Assembly (NCBI GenBank): GCA_026418695.1
Contig: JAOAAU010000009.1
Span: forward strand, 62,001-126,000
Origin: Clostridia bacterium
Lineage (GTDB): Bacteria > Bacillota > Clostridia > Acetivibrionales > JAFADI01
DNA: 64,000 nucleotides
Direction: 5' to 3'
The notes beneath the pieces were generated by a model, which was given only the letters and a program-made list of their open reading frames with translations, was not told the origin of the DNA and ran no database searches. Positions 8,696 through 16,992 of this stretch are shown one piece after another. The position numbers and the translations under genes were made by a program. How positions within the stretch are numbered: the first letter of the stretch is position 1; each line of letters opens with the position of its first letter.

Positions 8696-10435
8696 ATGAA
8701 TCCGGCACTCAATATCGGGCTTGGATTGCAGTCCATTTCTGTAATTCTGTCCCTATATACAATCGCATATTTCATACTGAAGGGGAAACCGACGCCCCTG
8801 CGAAGGAGCTATATCTGGTGTCAGATACTGATCTTTATATGGTCGGCGGGCCAGATCCTTCAGCTTACGGCCCCTAGTTCGTTCTTAGAGGAAATCTATA
8901 TTAAAGTCGAATATATCTCCATCTGTTTTATCGGATACAGCTGGCTGATGTTCAGCTTGCGTTATACAAACAACAGAATGGCTTTGAACAAAAAAACAGC
9001 CAGGCTGTTTTTCCTGGCTCCGATGTTTTTCTATTTACTGGTTCTGACTAACAATTACCACCGACAGTTTTTTTATCTCGATGGACAAGGTATTCGGCAC
9101 TACGCGGTGTTTTTCTGGATTCATACACTGGTATCCTACAGCTACTGCATTGGTGGGACGTTTATTCTTGTGAGGCATTCCATACGGCAGATGGGATATG
9201 CACGAAAACAATCCATCCTAATGATTTTAGCTGTATCCATACCCTTCATTGCGAATATCATCTATCTTTCCGGGAATATCAGCGCACAAATCGATATTAC
9301 ACCGGTAACCTTTGCCATATCGCTGATGCTTTTTTCCGTAGCAGCTTTCAGATACAGGTTCATGAATATTGTTCCCATCGCTTTCCGGAAAATCGTTGAT
9401 AACATGAAGGAAGCCGCTGTAGTGGTAGATGCCTTTAACACCATCGTGAATTATAACAACTCTTTTCATGACGTTTTTCTGAAAAACGGCAGGGTACGGT
9501 TGAACAATGAAATCACTGAACTGATGGATCAGTTGATGCCTGATATTGAGAAGGGGGCCGATACAGAGAAAGCGGTTTTCGGTATCTATAACATGAATAC
9601 GGTTAATTTCACTGGAGAATTGAGTTTTATCCATCCCGAGAGAAAGAGTTTCGCTGTGAACATACAGCCCATATACAGCAAAAAAAAGGAGATCTTAGGA
9701 AGGGTCATTTCATTTAATGACATCTCGGAATACAAAAAGCTGCTGGATGAATTGAATGAAAAAAATGAAGAACTTTCTGCCATGAACGAACAGCTGAAGG
9801 AGTATGCAGCTGCGGTAGAGGAATTGACGATTGCAAAGGAAAGAAACCGGTTTGCCCGGGATGTTCATGATACCCTGGGACACAGCATGACGCTGTTGAT
9901 TGCCTTGATGGAGGTCAGCAGCATTACCTGCAGGAAGGATCCTGACAAGACGGAAGAAAAGCTGGCAGAAGCGGTAAAGATTGCAAGAGAAGGCCTAAAG
10001 GAATTAAGAAGATCCATATCCGGATTATCACCGGAAAAACTGGAGGCAAACAGTTTGCTAAACGCTCTGAATAAACTGGTATCGGATTTCAGAGTTTCCG
10101 GGGTCAATGTGGAGTTTACTGTGGAGGGGCTGGACCGGTTCATTAAGCCCTCCTGTTCGGATGTGGTTTACAGGGTTTGCCAGGAGGCGATGACCAATTC
10201 GCTGCGGCATGGAAAGGCTAAAAATATTTCCATTATACTTAAGGCCAACCCGTCAGCACTTCGATTGTTTATCTTTGATGATGGTATTGGCTGCACGGAA
10301 ATAAAAAAAGGATATGGCTTAACCGGTATGGAACAAAGGATAAAGAGCATTCAGGGTAAAATTATCTATGGCTCGGATGGAGAAAGCGGATTCAATATCC
10401 GTATAGAAATACCTCTTGGGGAGGAATGTGTATGA
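8696..10435 (+). CDS. 7TM sensor histidine kinase, NarL/DesK-type
   Basis: A 579-residue membrane kinase. The N-terminal ~225 residues contain seven hydrophobic segments resembling the histidine-kinase 7TM sensor domain. A PAS-like region (about 230-350) and short coiled coil follow. The HisKA_3 H-box is ERNRFARDVHDTLGHSM, with the phosphoacceptor His in DVHDTLGH. The ATPase domain has VCQEAMTNSLRHGKA (N box) and DDGIGC plus GYGLTGMEQR (G boxes). Its stop overlaps the response-regulator start as ATGA, so the two form a pair. The signal is unknown; 7TM kinases usually sense through the membrane domain. Confidence 0.93.
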   Translation: MNPALNIGLGLQSISVILSLYTIAYFILKGKPTPLRRSYIWCQILIFIWSAGQILQLTAPSSFLEEIYIKVEYISICFIGYSWLMFSLRYTNNRMALNKKTARLFFLAPMFFYLLVLTNNYHRQFFYLDGQGIRHYAVFFWIHTLVSYSYCIGGTFILVRHSIRQMGYARKQSILMILAVSIPFIANIIYLSGNISAQIDITPVTFAISLMLFSVAAFRYRFMNIVPIAFRKIVDNMKEAAVVVDAFNTIVNYNNSFHDVFLKNGRVRLNNEITELMDQLMPDIEKGADTEKAVFGIYNMNTVNFTGELSFIHPERKSFAVNIQPIYSKKKEILGRVISFNDISEYKKLLDELNEKNEELSAMNEQLKEYAAAVEELTIAKERNRFARDVHDTLGHSMTLLIALMEVSSITCRKDPDKTEEKLAEAVKIAREGLKELRRSISGLSPEKLEANSLLNALNKLVSDFRVSGVNVEFTVEGLDRFIKPSCSDVVYRVCQEAMTNSLRHGKAKNISIILKANPSALRLFIFDDGIGCTEIKKGYGLTGMEQRIKSIQGKIIYGSDGESGFNIRIEIPLGEECV

Positions 10436-11079
10436 TTAAGGTTGTAATTGCAGATGATCAGGTCATTTTGAGAGAAAGCTTGAAATTTATTGTAGAGCAG
10501 GATCCCGAGATTGAGGTCGTTGGATGTGCAGGGAATGGAAGGGAGGCGCTGAAGCAATGCGACCAGCTGATTCCCAATATTGTACTCATGGATATTATGA
10601 TGCCGGGCTGCGATGGAGTCGAAGGTACTAGACTCATCAAGGAGAAATACAGCTCTATCAAGGTGTTGATTCTTACGACCTTCAATGATGATGAAAACAT
10701 CTCAAAGGCATTGAAAAACGGAGCAGATGGGTATATTCTCAAGGACATCAAGCCGGAGGAGCTGATCCTTGCTATTAAGAGTGTGGCCAGAGGCCTTGGG
10801 ATCATTCATAAAAATGCCATGAGTTCTGTTGTAAAGCAATTTAATTCGAATCAGGAAACCGGAACCCAAAAGGATTTAAATATCAATGTTGAACTGACGG
10901 AACGAGAGATTGGGATCATCAAGCTTATTGTGGATGGAAACAACAATAAGGAAATCGCCTCAGAACTGTTTCTCACCGAAGGCAGTGTTAAGAATATCAT
11001 CACAGGAATTCTAGCCAAGTTGAAGTTGAAAGATCGAACACAGCTGGCAGTTTTTGCAGTGAAGAATAATTTGGTGTAA
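10432..11079 (+). CDS. NarL/LuxR-family response regulator
   Basis: A 215-residue regulator. ATG 10432 is chosen: GGGGAGG lies 7 bp upstream and the ATG overlaps the kinase TGA, whereas ATG 10426 is only 1 bp from the same site. The receiver has the acidic pair ADDQ, the phospho-acceptor Asp in VLMDIMMPG and Lys in ILKDIKPEE. The C-terminal LuxR HTH reads LTEREIGIIKLIVDGNNNKEIA. It is the cognate partner of the 7TM kinase upstream. Its targets are unknown; the transporter gene just downstream is a possibility only. Confidence 0.94.
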   Translation: MIKVVIADDQVILRESLKFIVEQDPEIEVVGCAGNGREALKQCDQLIPNIVLMDIMMPGCDGVEGTRLIKEKYSSIKVLILTTFNDDENISKALKNGADGYILKDIKPEELILAIKSVARGLGIIHKNAMSSVVKQFNSNQETGTQKDLNINVELTEREIGIIKLIVDGNNNKEIASELFLTEGSVKNIITGILAKLKLKDRTQLAVFAVKNNLV

Positions 11080-11099
11080 GGAATACACGAAAACTCGAA

Positions 11100-11133
11100 A
11101 AGCAAATCAATATATTGGTTTGCTTTATTTTTT
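11100..11133 (+). terminator. Terminator of the two-component operon
   Basis: An 11-bp stem (AAGCAAATCAA with TTGGTTTGCTT, one G-U pair), TATA loop and T-rich tail. Confidence 0.8.
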
Positions 11134-11188
11134 ATACAATAATCATCGAACATATTTACGCAGGAGCAAAGGGATGAATCATTTCATT

Positions 11189-11218
11189 TTGGCAAAAGCT
11201 AAACATTGTTTGTATGAT
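11189..11218 (+). promoter_or_regulatory. Sigma-A-type promoter of the YdcZ-like gene
   Basis: TTGGCA (11189-11194) and TATGAT (11213-11218) are 18 bp apart, about 25 bp before the gene. Confidence 0.55.
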
Positions 11219-11242
11219 AATTTGCTTTTTACGGAGTAGTTT

Positions 11243-11683
11243 ATGCTCAATCAGTATTTTGCGATTTTGGGAGCCGTAATTGTTGGAATTTGTGTCGCAC
11301 TGGAGCCGACAGTGAATTCAGGACTGGGGAAATATATTACGCCAAGGCTGGCGGCGCTTCACAGCTTTATTGTGGGCAGCGTGTTAATCCTCATCATTAA
11401 CCTGGTGTATGGGGGATTCAGGGAGTACCGCCTCATCGTAAAAGCACCCCCTTATTTTTGGATAGGAGGGCTTTTAGGCGTTATTGTGGTTTATGTAGGT
11501 GCAAGAGTGGCTCCGATAATTGGAATTGCATCTACAGTTACCATTATGGTTACGGTTCAGCTGGCAACAAGTATACTTATTGATCATTTAGGGCTGTTTG
11601 GCGTCACCAAGGTCCCTGTAGATGCTGGAAGAGTTGCCGGTGTGGTCCTGATGATCATTGCAGTCAAACTGATCGTAAAATAA
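11243..11683 (+). CDS. DMT-superfamily small membrane transporter (YdcZ/DUF606-like)
   Basis: A 146-residue protein with about five hydrophobic helices. The opening (GAVIVGICVALEPTVNSGLG) and the pattern of helix, short loop and helix match the DMT_YdcZ (DUF606) family. These half-size proteins usually work as dimers or as paired genes; no partner is adjacent. CGGAG lies just upstream of the ATG. It has its own promoter and sits alone between two transcription units. The substrate is unknown. Confidence 0.75.
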   Translation: MLNQYFAILGAVIVGICVALEPTVNSGLGKYITPRLAALHSFIVGSVLILIINLVYGGFREYRLIVKAPPYFWIGGLLGVIVVYVGARVAPIIGIASTVTIMVTVQLATSILIDHLGLFGVTKVPVDAGRVAGVVLMIIAVKLIVK

Positions 11684-11712
11684 ACGGACAGAAGATTTCA
11701 GGAAAAACCTTG

Positions 11713-11741
11713 GTGACAGTTGGCGTAAAAAATGGTATGAT
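11713..11741 (+). promoter_or_regulatory. Promoter of the isomerase-like gene
   Basis: GTGACA (11713-11718), a 17-bp spacer and TATGAT (11736-11741) preceded by TGG (extended -10). Confidence 0.6.
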
Positions 11742-11801
11742 AGGCTTGTAATACATCAATGGAGACAAATTATTCAAAACAGTATAGGGGGTATCGGCGG
11801 T

Positions 11802-12608
11802 ATGAAATTTGCTTTTTCAACTCTCGGGTGTCCTGAATGGTCTTGGGACGACATGGTATCCACGGCAAAGGACTTGGGATTTGACGGTATAGAGGTTCGC
11901 GGGATTGAGAATGAGTTGTTTGTTCCAAAGGCAAAACCCTTTTTACCAACCAATATAGAGCATACAAAAGCAAGGCTTGCAAAAGTCGGTTTGGAAATTC
12001 CCTGCCTTACATCATCTTGTTATCTATTTGAAAAATCTAAAATAAACCACTACATAGAAGAGGGAAAACAGTATATAGACATTGCAAAGGAAATAGGTAC
12101 TTCCTATGTAAGAGTCCTCGGAGACCGGAATCCGGAGCCTGGAGAGGGTGTAGACATAGGATTTGTTGTCGAAAACCTTTCAGTACTTGCAGAGTATGCC
12201 GGAAGCAGGAATGTAAAGGTATTGATCGAAACCAACGGTGTTTTTGCCAAATCGGAAGTGATGCAAAAAGCAATTCAAAGGACAGGTAGTTCCAATATAG
12301 GTGTTCTCTGGGACATCCATCATCCTTACCGGTATTACGGAGAACCTGTTAAAGAAACTTATGAGGCTTTGAAACAATATATTGAATATGTCCATGTCAA
12401 GGATTCCGTAGTGGCGGATGGAAGGGTCAAATACAAGATGATGGGTTATGGTGATGTTCCTGTAAAGGAGACACTGCTGAACTTGAAGGAGAGTGGTTTT
12501 AAAGGCTATGTATCTCTGGAATGGGTGAAGCGCTGGTGCGCGGATCTTGAAGACCCGGGAATTGTTTTCTCACATTTTATTAACTATGCAAAAGATGCAG
12601 TAGTGTAA
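11802..12608 (+). CDS. Sugar phosphate isomerase/epimerase (AP endonuclease family 2 fold)
   Basis: A 268-residue TIM-barrel protein of the xylose-isomerase-like superfamily. Typical elements are FSTLGCPEWSWDDMV at the N-terminus, FDGIEVRG, a metal-ligand Glu in VLIETNGV, LWDIHHPY and HVKDSV, and the final GYVSLEWVKRW. These residues suggest a divalent-metal isomerase or epimerase of sugars or inositols. It forms its own unit with promoter and terminator. The exact reaction cannot be read from sequence. It is unrelated to XylA despite the fold. Confidence 0.85.
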   Translation: MKFAFSTLGCPEWSWDDMVSTAKDLGFDGIEVRGIENELFVPKAKPFLPTNIEHTKARLAKVGLEIPCLTSSCYLFEKSKINHYIEEGKQYIDIAKEIGTSYVRVLGDRNPEPGEGVDIGFVVENLSVLAEYAGSRNVKVLIETNGVFAKSEVMQKAIQRTGSSNIGVLWDIHHPYRYYGEPVKETYEALKQYIEYVHVKDSVVADGRVKYKMMGYGDVPVKETLLNLKESGFKGYVSLEWVKRWCADLEDPGIVFSHFINYAKDAVV

Positions 12609-12630
12609 TTCCATAGAAAAACGGAAATTG

Positions 12631-12657
12631 AGCGGTTCAATACTGAACCGCTTTTTT
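12631..12657 (+). terminator. Terminator of the isomerase-like gene
   Basis: Perfect 9-bp stem (AGCGGTTCA, loop ATAC, TGAACCGCT) followed by a T6 tract. Confidence 0.88.
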
Positions 12658-12684
12658 GATGCGTAAAAATAATCCGGGAAATGT

Positions 12685-12714
12685 TTGAGGATAATTAATA
12701 GTATATGGTATTAT
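12685..12714 (+). promoter_or_regulatory. Promoter of the DUF4097-like lipoprotein gene
   Basis: TTGAGG (12685-12690), an 18-bp spacer and TATTAT (12709-12714) with TGG in front (extended -10). Confidence 0.55.
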
Positions 12715-12750
12715 TTACCAAAAACATTGATATCCTTTGGGGGTGTTTCC

Positions 12751-13557
12751 ATGAAGCGGCGGACAATCATCGTCATTATCCTGGTGCTTTTAACATTCAC
12801 CGGTTGTACAGCGGCAGAAGTCAGTGTGGGTCCCAAAAAAGAAGTGATTGCTTACGATGAAAATGTTATGAAAGCGGATCATTCCAGAAATTTGGAGATT
12901 ATTTCAGATTATAGCCATATTGAAATCTACGCCTGGGACAAAAAAGAACTAAAAATGGAAACAATGAAAAAATTACGGGGAACATACACTGAAGATGTTT
13001 TGAAAAAAAATATGGAGCGATATGAATTCAAGGTGGAGGAAAAAGAGGGAAAGATTATCGCTAAATCCGGATATACCGGAAAAATAAATAATCCGGCGGA
13101 CAGAAATATAAGTGTCAAGGTCTACGTCCCCAAAAATATAACTGAGATTCGGTTGGAAGTTGGGGCAGGAACGATCAAAGTACTGGATGATATCCGGTGC
13201 GACTTCAATCTGGAAACCAAAGCAGCCAATATAGAAATTAACCGTTTTCAAGGCAGACTGACCAGCAAAAGTGATCTTGGGAATCTCAGGATTGCCGCAG
13301 GCAGGCTGAAAAACGGGTCAAACGTATTCAGCAATATGGGAAACATAAGCGTTAAGGCTGATTTTGAAAGAAATGGGAGCTACAGCTTTGAAACCAGGAT
13401 GGGGAACATAGAGCTGCAGCTGCCGGATAAGCTGACAGCTGCAGTAGATTGTATCGGCAATGTTGAAATCAATGAATTTACCGGGAGTGTTGACGATACA
13501 AAAATAAAGCTGCAAAGCGGAATGGGGAAAATCACTGCCTTAAAGTATCATCCTTAA
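12751..13557 (+). CDS. DUF4097-like beta-helical lipoprotein
   Basis: A 268-residue protein starting at ATG 12751 behind TTGGGGGTG; an in-frame upstream TTG falls inside the promoter. It has a signal peptide with lipobox (TFTGC). The mature part has repeated short beta-strand units (IEIYAWDKKELKMET, VKVYVPKNITEIRLEVGAG, SKSDLGNLRI, FSNMGNISVKA, FETRMGNIEL), the pattern of DUF4097/bactofilin-like right-handed beta-helices. It is anchored outside the membrane. Members often occur near anti-sigma or envelope-stress genes, but none is adjacent. The function is unknown. Confidence 0.75.
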   Translation: MKRRTIIVIILVLLTFTGCTAAEVSVGPKKEVIAYDENVMKADHSRNLEIISDYSHIEIYAWDKKELKMETMKKLRGTYTEDVLKKNMERYEFKVEEKEGKIIAKSGYTGKINNPADRNISVKVYVPKNITEIRLEVGAGTIKVLDDIRCDFNLETKAANIEINRFQGRLTSKSDLGNLRIAAGRLKNGSNVFSNMGNISVKADFERNGSYSFETRMGNIELQLPDKLTAAVDCIGNVEINEFTGSVDDTKIKLQSGMGKITALKYHP

Positions 13558-13685
13558 TACGCAGGAGAACAATATTAAGTAATAGGTGCCTTGAAAGAAT
13601 TAATGTTTGCATGTTTTGAAGATGTGGATTATCATGGTAATGTACAAGCAAGATCGTTACATTAACCCAATATGGAGGTTCACGA

Positions 13686-14273
13686 ATGAGAAATATACAA
13701 AACGAAAAGGTAAAATTCGGTTTGCGGGAGATGGCAGTCATCGGTATGCTTTCTGCAGTTTCCGTCGTTCTCGGACTAACAGGATATGGTTTTATTCAGC
13801 TGCCTGTTGCCAAGGCAACCATCTTACATATTCCCGTGATTATTGGAGCGATCCTTGAGGGACCTGTGGTCGGCGCAATGATCGGCTTGATATTCGGACT
13901 CTTCAGCATACTGCAGAATATTACGGCACCCAGTGTGTTATCCTTTGCTTTTTTTAACCCGCTTGTTTCTGTTTTGCCAAGAGTACTCATCGGTATCACA
14001 GCATATTACAGCTATAAGATGCTAACGGTTAAAAATGAATCTTTGAAAATAGGGATTGGCGCGATTGTCGGGACTCTGACCAACACCTTTGGTGTCCTTA
14101 CCATGATTTATATCTTGTATGCTGCAAAATATGCTGCTGCGAAAAACATCAGCCCTGACCTGGCTGCCAAGGTCATTTACGGGATTGCCCTTACAAACGG
14201 GATTCCTGAATCTGTGATTGCCGTGATTGTCTGCATACCCGTAATCCTGGCAGTGAAACGAATTAAAAGATAA
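13686..14273 (+). CDS. ECF transporter S component
   Basis: A 195-residue membrane protein with about five or six helices. The segment ILHIPVIIGAILEGPVVGAMIGLIFGLFS is typical of the substrate-binding S subunit of energy-coupling-factor vitamin transporters. TGGAGGT lies 9 bp before the ATG. The energising EcfA/EcfT subunits are not in the window, so it would use a shared module. The vitamin cannot be assigned; no riboswitch was recognised in the 128 bp upstream. folC and cobalamin genes lie elsewhere in the window but are too far to guide the call. Confidence 0.8.
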   Translation: MRNIQNEKVKFGLREMAVIGMLSAVSVVLGLTGYGFIQLPVAKATILHIPVIIGAILEGPVVGAMIGLIFGLFSILQNITAPSVLSFAFFNPLVSVLPRVLIGITAYYSYKMLTVKNESLKIGIGAIVGTLTNTFGVLTMIYILYAAKYAAAKNISPDLAAKVIYGIALTNGIPESVIAVIVCIPVILAVKRIKR

Positions 14274-14335
14274 ATGTCCCAGCTCAATATTCCCTCGTGG
14301 TAAATTTTCCTTGCCAAATAGAGGAATTTTTAAGA

Positions 14336-14352
14336 TTGTATAGAATATACAA
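14336..14352. promoter_or_regulatory. 17-bp palindrome upstream of the DUF5684-like gene
   Basis: TTGTAT and ATACAA are perfect arms around AGAAT. It lies about 50 bp before the gene and upstream of a possible -10 (TAAAAT, 14371-14376). It may be a repressor or activator site; no binding protein is suggested. Confidence 0.35.
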
Positions 14353-14398
14353 CTAGTAGACGTACTCTATTAAAATATTTGAAGGTGAGGGATGTTTT

Positions 14399-14893
14399 GT
14401 GGATAATGCTGGTGCATTAGGTATTCTTGCTTTTTTGGGAATGTTCATGTTAGTTTTTGTTATCATCGGTATTGTTGCTTATGTTTTAATGGCCCTGGGA
14501 CTTTATACAATGGCAAAGAATAGAGGGATAGAAAACCCTTGGCTTGCATGGATCCCGATTGCGAACTTATACATATTGGCAAAATTGATTGGTACATTAT
14601 CCATTGGTGGATGGCAGGTACCAAATCTTGAAATGTTTTTACCCCTTGCAACCGTCGTTGTGGTGTTTACTTCCTGGATTCCGGTTTTGGGGTTCCTGAT
14701 TTCCATCGCAAACGTAGTACTGCTTGCATTTGCGCTTCATAAACTATATAAGATGTATAGACCGGAACAGGCAACTCTCTGGCTGATCCTTACGATTGTC
14801 GGGTTTGTTACCGGAATATTGGCAATCCTCGGCCCAATCTTTTTATTTATCATGAGAAACGATACACCTGTAAATCAGGGGGAAGCTGCGTAA
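14399..14893 (+). CDS. Small integral membrane protein, DUF5684-like
   Basis: A 164-residue protein with a GTG start behind AGGTGAGG. It has about four hydrophobic helices. The loop ENPWLAWIPIANLYILAKLIG is the recurring feature of DUF5684-type membrane proteins. The C-terminus is short and polar. It stands alone and ends before a clear terminator. No function is known. Confidence 0.72.
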   Translation: MDNAGALGILAFLGMFMLVFVIIGIVAYVLMALGLYTMAKNRGIENPWLAWIPIANLYILAKLIGTLSIGGWQVPNLEMFLPLATVVVVFTSWIPVLGFLISIANVVLLAFALHKLYKMYRPEQATLWLILTIVGFVTGILAILGPIFLFIMRNDTPVNQGEAA

Positions 14894-14966
14894 TTTAGCT
14901 GTCGAGTGAATATTTTTGTAATGATAGGGTACGCGAAGAAATGATAATAATTTTGCAACTCATTGA

Positions 14967-14994
14967 AACAGGCCTCTTGAGGGGCCTGTTTTAT
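14967..14994 (+). terminator. Terminator after the DUF5684-like gene
   Basis: A 10-bp stem (AACAGGCCTC with GGGGCCTGTT, one G-U pair), TTGA loop and T-rich tail. Confidence 0.85.
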
Positions 14995-15063
14995 TTATCC
15001 GGATACTTTGAGGATAAGCATTTTCACGAAAATTCAACAAATGATGCAAAAAAGTTTACAATG

Positions 15064-15072
15064 TGGTAAAAT
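15064..15072 (+). promoter_or_regulatory. Extended -10 promoter of the SEC-C protein gene
   Basis: TGG directly precedes TAAAAT (15067-15072); no good -35 is seen. The start codon is about 55 bp downstream. Confidence 0.45.
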
Positions 15073-15127
15073 AGGTGTGGCCAAAACCAAAGAAATTATG
15101 AAGTACAGTTAAAGGAGAGATTTTATA

Positions 15128-15628
15128 ATGAGTTTGTATGAAAGTTGGAAAGAGTTGGCAGGTAAGGAAAGAAGTCAGGTTGAGTACAATAAGTTCTGGG
15201 AAGAATACTTTTTAAATGAAAAGAATAACTATGAAAATATTTTAGAAAATAAAAAACAGGTGATTGCCGGAAAATTAAATGATGTTGCCGGAGAATTCAA
15301 CATGGATGCGGTAACGTTCACCGGTTTTATAGATGGGATCAATACGAGCCTCGTCCAGGAAATTGACATGGATTCCCTGACTGAGGACAGTGATATAAAA
15401 TTGGAAATTGATTTCGAAAAGCTTTATTTCAATATGCTGGATGCCAAAGCAGAATGGCTTTATAATCTGCCCCAGTGGGAGGGCATTTTGAGTGAAGAAA
15501 AGAGAAAAGAGATTGCAAAGGAATTCAACAAATCAAGAATTGCAGTCAGCAACAAGGTTGGAAGAAATGATCCATGCCCATGCGGAAGCGGTAAGAAGTA
15601 TAAAAAGTGCTGCGGCGTAAATACTTAA
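15128..15628 (+). CDS. SEC-C zinc-binding motif protein
   Basis: A 166-residue protein. Residues 1-140 are mostly charged helix with no assigned domain. The last ~24 residues form a SEC-C motif ([13 protein letters not shown]) that binds zinc in SecA tails, where it contacts SecB or ribosomes. The tail is nearly identical to the SecA tail encoded at 20427-20491 ([13 protein letters not shown] against [13 protein letters not shown]). AAAGGAGAG lies before the ATG. The N-terminal part resembles conserved clostridial proteins of unknown role. A link to secretion or ribosome binding is inferred from the tail only. Confidence 0.82.
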   Translation: MSLYESWKELAGKERSQVEYNKFWEEYFLNEKNNYENILENKKQVIAGKLNDVAGEFNMDAVTFTGFIDGINTSLVQEIDMDSLTEDSDIKLEIDFEKLYFNMLDAKAEWLYNLPQWEGILSEEKRKEIAKEFNKSRIAVSNKVGRNDPCPCGSGKKYKKCCGVNT

Positions 15629-15682
15629 TGGATATTATTTTGAAAGCAGAAGCTGGAAATGAAGGTAAAGGATTTTAGTGAA

Positions 15683-15705
15683 GGGGGCTCTATCTTAGAG
15701 CCCCC
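15683..15705 (+). terminator. GC-rich hairpin after the SEC-C gene
   Basis: A perfect 10-bp stem (GGGGGCTCTA, loop TCT, TAGAGCCCCC). The following tract is only moderately T-rich. Confidence 0.65.
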
Positions 15706-15843
15706 ATTGTTTGTTCCATGAAGAAATCAACAAAAAAAAGACCCGCCTGGTTCCTTGGATAGGACCGTGCGAGCACTTGGGAGTAGTATTTAAAAAATAC
15801 CCTGTATTGAATATATCTGAACTTGTTGTTTTTGGGAACTATT

Positions 15844-15881
15844 TGTCGAAAATATATTGAATTTCGACAAAATATGTCGAT
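15844..15881. promoter_or_regulatory. Cluster of Spo0A-box-like sites
   Basis: TGTCGAA occurs at 15844-15850, its exact reverse (TTCGACA) at 15863-15869, and TGTCGAT at 15875-15881. The first two form part of a perfect inverted repeat TTTGTCGAAA/TTTCGACAAA. TGTCGAA is the Spo0A recognition core. The cluster is about 75-110 bp upstream of the next promoter. The rest of gap 15629-16043 holds the hairpin and promoter listed and no gene. Confidence 0.5.
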
Positions 15882-15954
15882 TAATTGCAACAAACTGATT
15901 GCATATTTGAATAAGATTCACATTAAAAGTCTGTGTATAGCGTGATGTTATTCT

Positions 15955-15983
15955 TTGACAGCCAGCAGATCATGATTTAAAAT
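15955..15983 (+). promoter_or_regulatory. Sigma-A-type promoter of the YerC-like gene
   Basis: Consensus TTGACA (15955-15960), 17-bp spacer and TAAAAT (15978-15983). Confidence 0.75.
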
Positions 15984-16043
15984 AATACTGGTGATTAATT
16001 TTCCAAAGTCAGTCCAGCGTGTATGGGCTTGGGGAGTGGTTGA

Positions 16044-16343
16044 ATGAATTCAAAAATAAAGGATGAACTTACAGATAAGCTTTTTGAGGCGATACTGCAA
16101 TTGAAAGACTTGAATGAATGCTATAATTTCTTTGAGGATATCTGTACCATTTCTGAGATCAAAGCCCTGGCACAAAGGCTGGAAGTAGCGAAAATGCTCC
16201 GAACCGGTTGTACGTACACGGATATTTGCGAAAAGACAGGTGCCAGCACAGCTACAATCAGTAGAGTCAATAGAGCGCTGAATTACGGAGCGGATGGCTA
16301 TAAAACCATCCTGGACAGGCTTGAGGATAAGAGCAACGGCTAA
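16044..16343 (+). CDS. YerC/YecD family TrpR-like DNA-binding protein
   Basis: A 99-residue all-helical protein. The segments FFEDICTISEIKALAQRLEVAKML and TYTDICEKTGASTATISRVNRAL match the TrpR/YerC family, with the helix-turn-helix at about residues 55-80. Length is usual for YerC. A GGGGAG site precedes the ATG. Family members are Trp-repressor-like regulators of mostly unknown targets. The strong promoter and the Spo0A-like boxes upstream suggest growth-phase control (inference). Confidence 0.88.
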   Translation: MNSKIKDELTDKLFEAILQLKDLNECYNFFEDICTISEIKALAQRLEVAKMLRTGCTYTDICEKTGASTATISRVNRALNYGADGYKTILDRLEDKSNG

Positions 16344-16355
16344 ATGGAATACAAC

Positions 16356-16384
16356 TTGATTTTATACGACAAATCGGGTATGAT
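16356..16384 (+). promoter_or_regulatory. Promoter upstream of the small exported-protein gene
   Basis: TTGATT (16356-16361), 17-bp spacer and TATGAT (16379-16384). Arms ATCTATA (16383-16389) and TATAGAT (16400-16406) overlap the -10 and predicted start, a possible operator. Confidence 0.5.
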
Positions 16385-16518
16385 CTATATGTCTCTTTGT
16401 ATAGATGGTTTGTAAGGATATAGAATTGCAGGATGGAATACCATAAGCTGCTGAGGGAACAAAGTCCATACTGTATTTTTGATTGATAATTATTGTCTTT
16501 AGATAAAAGGAATAAAAA

Positions 16519-16911
16519 ATGCTTAGAAGAGTATTTATCAGCTTATTAATTTTATCAGCGCTGTCCTCCGAGGGAATTATAAATCTTCCTCAGGATACTT
16601 TCAGCATTTATTTCAGTTACGCCAGCTTGCTTGGCATGAATGCAGAGCAGCTCATGTCCTTTGAGACCTTAACTGAAGAAGAGGCTGATTTTGTTGCGCC
16701 AGAAATTAATACACAAAGTGAAGCATTTTTTACTTCAAAAGACGACTCCGGGAAAAGTACGTCAAAGAATGCAATACCAGTTTTGGGTATACAAGAAAAC
16801 ATTTCTTTGATGAATATCGCCCACAACCTTTCTCAAGAACCAACAACCTGTGAATCCCAAAAAGCGGTTACGCAAATGACGGATTCATCTCCCCCTGCCT
16901 TGATCGCCTGA
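16519..16911 (+). CDS. Small secreted or membrane-anchored protein of unknown function
   Basis: A 130-residue protein I do not recognise. Residues 1-20 are a basic-then-hydrophobic stretch (MLRRVFISLLILSALSSEG) fitting a signal peptide or anchor. The rest is acidic and polar with many Ser, Thr and Glu and looks disordered. AAAGGAA lies 7 bp before the ATG, and a promoter lies 135 bp upstream, which support a real gene. It sits between the YerC-like gene and a DUF5317 membrane gene. No cleavage or lipobox motif is clear. Confidence 0.5.
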   Translation: MLRRVFISLLILSALSSEGIINLPQDTFSIYFSYASLLGMNAEQLMSFETLTEEEADFVAPEINTQSEAFFTSKDDSGKSTSKNAIPVLGIQENISLMNIAHNLSQEPTTCESQKAVTQMTDSSPPALIA

Positions 16912-16992
16912 TCCATTCATTATTCAACATTTGAATATTTTTTGCGCCCTGGATTGTGCCGTTTAAATCATCACGAAAGGGTGATAGCAGAT

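Noticed and set aside
13607-13858. 83-codon plus-strand frame before and within the S-component gene
   Set aside because: It overlaps the start of the S-component in another frame and has no ribosome site or similarity.
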